NCBI GenBank assembly: GCA_938005345.1
Contig: CALLNG010000407.1
Span: 1 to 15,875, forward strand
Direction of reading: 5' to 3'
Length of the DNA: 15,875 nt
From: an uncultured Clostridia bacterium
GTDB taxonomy: Bacteria > Bacillota > Clostridia > RUG12999
The notes beneath the pieces were generated by a model. It did not search any database, was not told the DNA's origin, and worked only from the letters and a program-made list of their open reading frames with translations. Below, one piece after another: positions 13,985 to 15,875 of this stretch. The position numbers and the translations under genes were made by a program. The first letter of the stretch is position 1, and each line of letters begins with the position of its first letter.

Positions 13985-14013
13985 AGTATATCATAAAATT
14001 TGACACTTGTCCA
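13985..14013 (-). promoter_or_regulatory. Promoter of the lyase-like/traX operon
   Basis: On the minus strand TGGACA (14013-14008), 17 bases, TATACT (13990-13985), with a TG one base before the -10. Transcription would start near 13978, leaving a leader of about 80 bases. Confidence 0.7.
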
Positions 14014-14106
14014 CAAATTCCTGTCCGGATGAAAGGATAAGATTTTAAATTCGACATCGGATTTTCCCTCATTTTATGCGGATTTGCGCCATTCTCATTC
14101 CATTTT

Positions 14107-14137
14107 GAATGCATTCTGATAGTAAATTGCATTCTGA
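14107..14137. repeat. GCATTC repeats, candidate RHH operator
   Basis: GAATGCATTC (14107-14116) is a perfect palindrome, and GCATTCTGA occurs twice (14111-14119 and 14129-14137) with an 18-base period. The cluster lies between the two divergent promoters, just upstream of the extended -10 of the Arc-type gene. Ribbon-helix-helix proteins typically bind such tandem or inverted half-sites. Confidence 0.5.
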
Positions 14138-14153
14138 ACATTGAAGGGAAATG

Positions 14154-14162
14154 TGATACAAT
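14154..14162 (+). promoter_or_regulatory. Extended -10 promoter of the Arc-type regulator gene
   Basis: TG-A-TACAAT (14154-14162), no good -35 hexamer. Transcription would start near 14169, 12 bases before the ribosome binding site AAGGGAG (14181-14187). Confidence 0.6.
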
Positions 14163-14198
14163 CATTTTGACATCATTGTGAAGGGAGTTGCATGTTTT

Positions 14199-14408
14199 AT
14201 GTATGGCAATTATTATGTACCTTTTTCTTTAAGAGTACCGGACGATTTATTGTATAAGGTGAAGTTTACCGCTAAGGTACATAGCCGCTCCGCAAACAAA
14301 GAAATGGAGTTTATTTTAAAACAATATATTGCGCAATTTGAAAGAAAATTCGGGCCGATTGATCTGCCGGTTGATTTGCTTGAGTCAGACGATTCGGCTA
14401 ATCAATAA
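14199..14408 (+). CDS. Arc-type ribbon-helix-helix DNA-binding protein
   Basis: 69 residues. VPFSLRVPDDLLYKVKFTA gives the beta strand and first helix, and HSRSANKEMEFILKQYI the second helix, matching the R-x-P-x-x-L...RS-x-N-x-E pattern of Arc-like ribbon-helix-helix proteins (PF03869). The C-terminal tail is acidic. Such proteins are dimeric DNA-binding repressors. The start at 14199 lies 11 bases after AAGGGAG; GTG at 14178 precedes that site and the ATG at 14192 is out of frame. The gene is divergent from the lyase-like operon and sits next to the sulfatase gene, with GCATTC repeats in the shared upstream region, so it probably controls one or both and itself (inference). A long terminator follows. 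Confidence 0.85.
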   Translation: MYGNYYVPFSLRVPDDLLYKVKFTAKVHSRSANKEMEFILKQYIAQFERKFGPIDLPVDLLESDDSANQ

Positions 14409-14433
14409 CGATACCCCATTTTTAAGTTGAAAC

Positions 14434-14480
14434 AAAAACAGCCTTGCAGTGCAGTAATATTGCACTGCAAGGCTGTTTTT
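14434..14480. terminator. Bidirectional intrinsic terminator with 20-base-pair stem
   Basis: AAAAACAGCCTTGCAGTGCA (14434-14453) is perfectly complementary to 14461-14480, 7-base loop. T7 follows on the plus strand and T5 on the minus strand, so it ends both the Arc-type gene and the convergent sulfatase gene. Confidence 0.94.
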
Positions 14481-14487
14481 TTCTGCC

Positions 14488-15875
14488 TTATTCCAGCGGG
14501 CAGCAACGTACATCTTTGGCGTACCAGGTTTTGTCCCACGGGTCATAGGGCACGTCCCGGACTTTGACGCCCAGTTCCCGTTGCAGCATCAGCATGGTCA
14601 GCTTTTGCTGTACCTGCTGGTACTCCGGCTTGCCAAATAAGTTCTCCGCTTCCAGCGGATCCTGCTCGATATCGTAAAGTTCGCCGTTATCATCAGCATA
14701 AACGGAAAGTTTATACCGGCCTTGGCGCACCATGGCCCCCGGCCCAAAATGGGTGGGGGAAGACGGCGCTTTGATCGTGTGGCCCGGTATCGGCGCGGCG
14801 CAGGTGGGTGCGCCGCACCCCGCTTCCACCAGGACACTGTCCCGGAAAGCGGCGTCTCCCCGGTCCACCGCACTCACAAACGAGCGGCCCACCATGGTAT
14901 TGGGTTTGCCGATTTCCAGCAAATCTAGCAGTGCCGGCACCAAATCCACCTCTTCAACCAGTGCATCCCACCGTTTGCCCGCCCAGGCTTTTTGCGGCGC
15001 GCGCAGCAGTACGGGGATACGCGTCAGGCAATCATAAAAAGCGGGCAGTTTATGCGTCATGCCGCGGTATCCCAGTAGCTCCCCGTGGTCGGACAAAAAG
15101 AGCACAATGGTGGTTTGGTCTTTGCCGGATTCTTTCAAATATGCCATCATACGGCCCACGCAATCGTCCACGTAGCGCACTTTGCCCATATAAAAGGCAA
15201 TGGCGCGTTTCATCTCATCATCGCTGCACAAATCCATTTCTGAATGCTTGCGCCACACTTCATTACGGATGGGTTCCCCTCCTCCTCGCAGGCGCCATTC
15301 CGGCGGCAGCACAATGTCGTCCGGCGAAAAAAGCGTATCGTACGGCGGCGGGCAGCAATAGGCCGGGTGGGGATCCTGGTAGTTGACCCAGGCCAAAAAT
15401 GGCTGCTCCGTGGACTGCATGAACGCAATGGTTTCGTCTGTCAGCCGGCCCGTAATATCGTAAGGATGGTTCTTTTCTAATGTAAACGCGGTAAACGAAT
15501 GCGTATAGTCGGGGTGCCCGTCATAATTTCCCAGGCAAATGTTGTCCATTTCGTCCCACATTTCATCCAGGCGGCTTTCGGTAAACATATGGTTTTTGCC
15601 AAACATCCCCGTACGGTATCCATTGCATTTTAACACGCCCACCAAATTGGGCACGTCAGGCGATATGGTACCGCCGTAATTGCGTTGGTTATGTTCGCCC
15701 ACATAGGTGCTGGTTACCAGGCTGATACGGCTGGGCCCACACAGCGGCGCAGCGCAGTAGCACTGGTTGAGCTGCAAACTTTCTTTTGCCAGTGCATCAA
15801 GGTGCTGCGTTGCAACTGTAGGATGGCCATAACAGGATAGATAATCCGCCCTCAGCTGGTCGGGGATGATTATCA
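14488..15875 (-). CDS. Sulfatase, formylglycine type (N-terminus off right edge)
   Basis: At least 462 residues. The reading frame stays open to the window end: the edge codes for IIIPDQLRADYLSCYGHPTV, the metal-binding start of sulfatases, so the true start is a few codons beyond. The signature PLCGPSR holds the Cys that is converted to formylglycine; GMFGKNH, WVNYQDPHPAY and FLSDHGELLG are further metal or substrate motifs, and LYDIEQDPLEAENL is the typical C-terminal repeat of the family. Being Cys-type, it needs a maturase such as anSME, not seen here. The substrate cannot be told; a neighbouring chondroitinase-like protein suggests sulfated glycosaminoglycans. Whether it is secreted cannot be seen. 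TTG at 15777 is an internal codon, not the start. Confidence 0.93.
   Translation of the reverse strand, partial: IIIPDQLRADYLSCYGHPTVATQHLDALAKESLQLNQCYCAAPLCGPSRISLVTSTYVGEHNQRNYGGTISPDVPNLVGVLKCNGYRTGMFGKNHMFTESRLDEMWDEMDNICLGNYDGHPDYTHSFTAFTLEKNHPYDITGRLTDETIAFMQSTEQPFLAWVNYQDPHPAYCCPPPYDTLFSPDDIVLPPEWRLRGGGEPIRNEVWRKHSEMDLCSDDEMKRAIAFYMGKVRYVDDCVGRMMAYLKESGKDQTTIVLFLSDHGELLGYRGMTHKLPAFYDCLTRIPVLLRAPQKAWAGKRWDALVEEVDLVPALLDLLEIGKPNTMVGRSFVSAVDRGDAAFRDSVLVEAGCGAPTCAAPIPGHTIKAPSSPTHFGPGAMVRQGRYKLSVYADDNGELYDIEQDPLEAENLFGKPEYQQVQQKLTMLMLQRELGVKVRDVPYDPWDKTWYAKDVRCCPLE

Noticed and set aside
13899..14165. N-terminal extension of the lyase-like protein up to 14165
   Set aside because: Would read through the promoter at 13985-14013; the extension has no signal peptide or domain, and the best ribosome binding site points to 13898.
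1..15875. CRISPR array, insertion sequence, phage or conjugation module
   Set aside because: No regularly spaced repeats, transposase, integrase or relaxase seen; TraX alone is not evidence of a conjugative element.

Overview
The window looks like a chromosomal segment of a moderately GC-rich, low-GC-phylum (Firmicutes/Clostridia) bacterium, perhaps a gut Oscillospirales-type organism. This rests on the strong AGGAGG-type ribosome binding sites, a classic TPP riboswitch with an intrinsic terminator, a DUF1540 protein, a UgtP/MGDG-synthase-like glycosyltransferase, and many hairpin-plus-U-tract terminators. The taxonomic placement is inference. No rRNA, tRNA, CRISPR array, insertion sequence or prophage gene was recognised.

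Left part, minus strand (1-3387): a glycolipid-type glycosyltransferase gene overlaps a multi-pass flippase-like gene by ATGA. A TPP riboswitch starts immediately after the flippase stop codon. Its consensus promoter lies inside the last codons of the flippase gene, and its intrinsic terminator precedes thiD-thiM (thiM runs off the left edge). Middle-left (3388-6230): a DUF1540 mini-protein (+), a two-helix membrane protein (-), an unrecognised 161-residue protein (+), and a TetR regulator (-) divergent from a four-helix membrane protein (+) with overlapping face-to-face promoters.

Centre (6230-9830), minus strand: an operon that I read as murL-murD2-sanA/ydcF-like. MurL (ATP-dependent epimerase of the terminal L-Glu) and MurD2 (L-Glu-adding ligase) form the alternative route to the D-Glu of peptidoglycan first described in Xanthomonas. 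Divergent from murL is a gene-free region of about 290 bases with long-range helices, an extended -10 promoter overlapping the murL promoter and a strong intrinsic terminator: a candidate structured non-coding RNA that I cannot assign to a known family. A second near-perfect promoter (10157-10185) also fires into a region with no convincing gene.

Right part (10345-15875): a 920-residue chondroitinase-ABC-like (PL8) protein without signal peptide and apparently lacking three of the four catalytic residues, overlapping a TraX-family membrane acyltransferase gene by ATGA; a divergent Arc-type ribbon-helix-helix regulator with GCATTC repeats upstream; and a Cys-type sulfatase that runs off the right edge. 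Together these suggest a locus for sulfated glycan handling controlled by the RHH protein, but the changed active site and the TraX partner leave its real substrate open. The most unusual elements are the murL-murD2 pair with its divergent structured RNA, and the active-site-deviant lyase-TraX operon.
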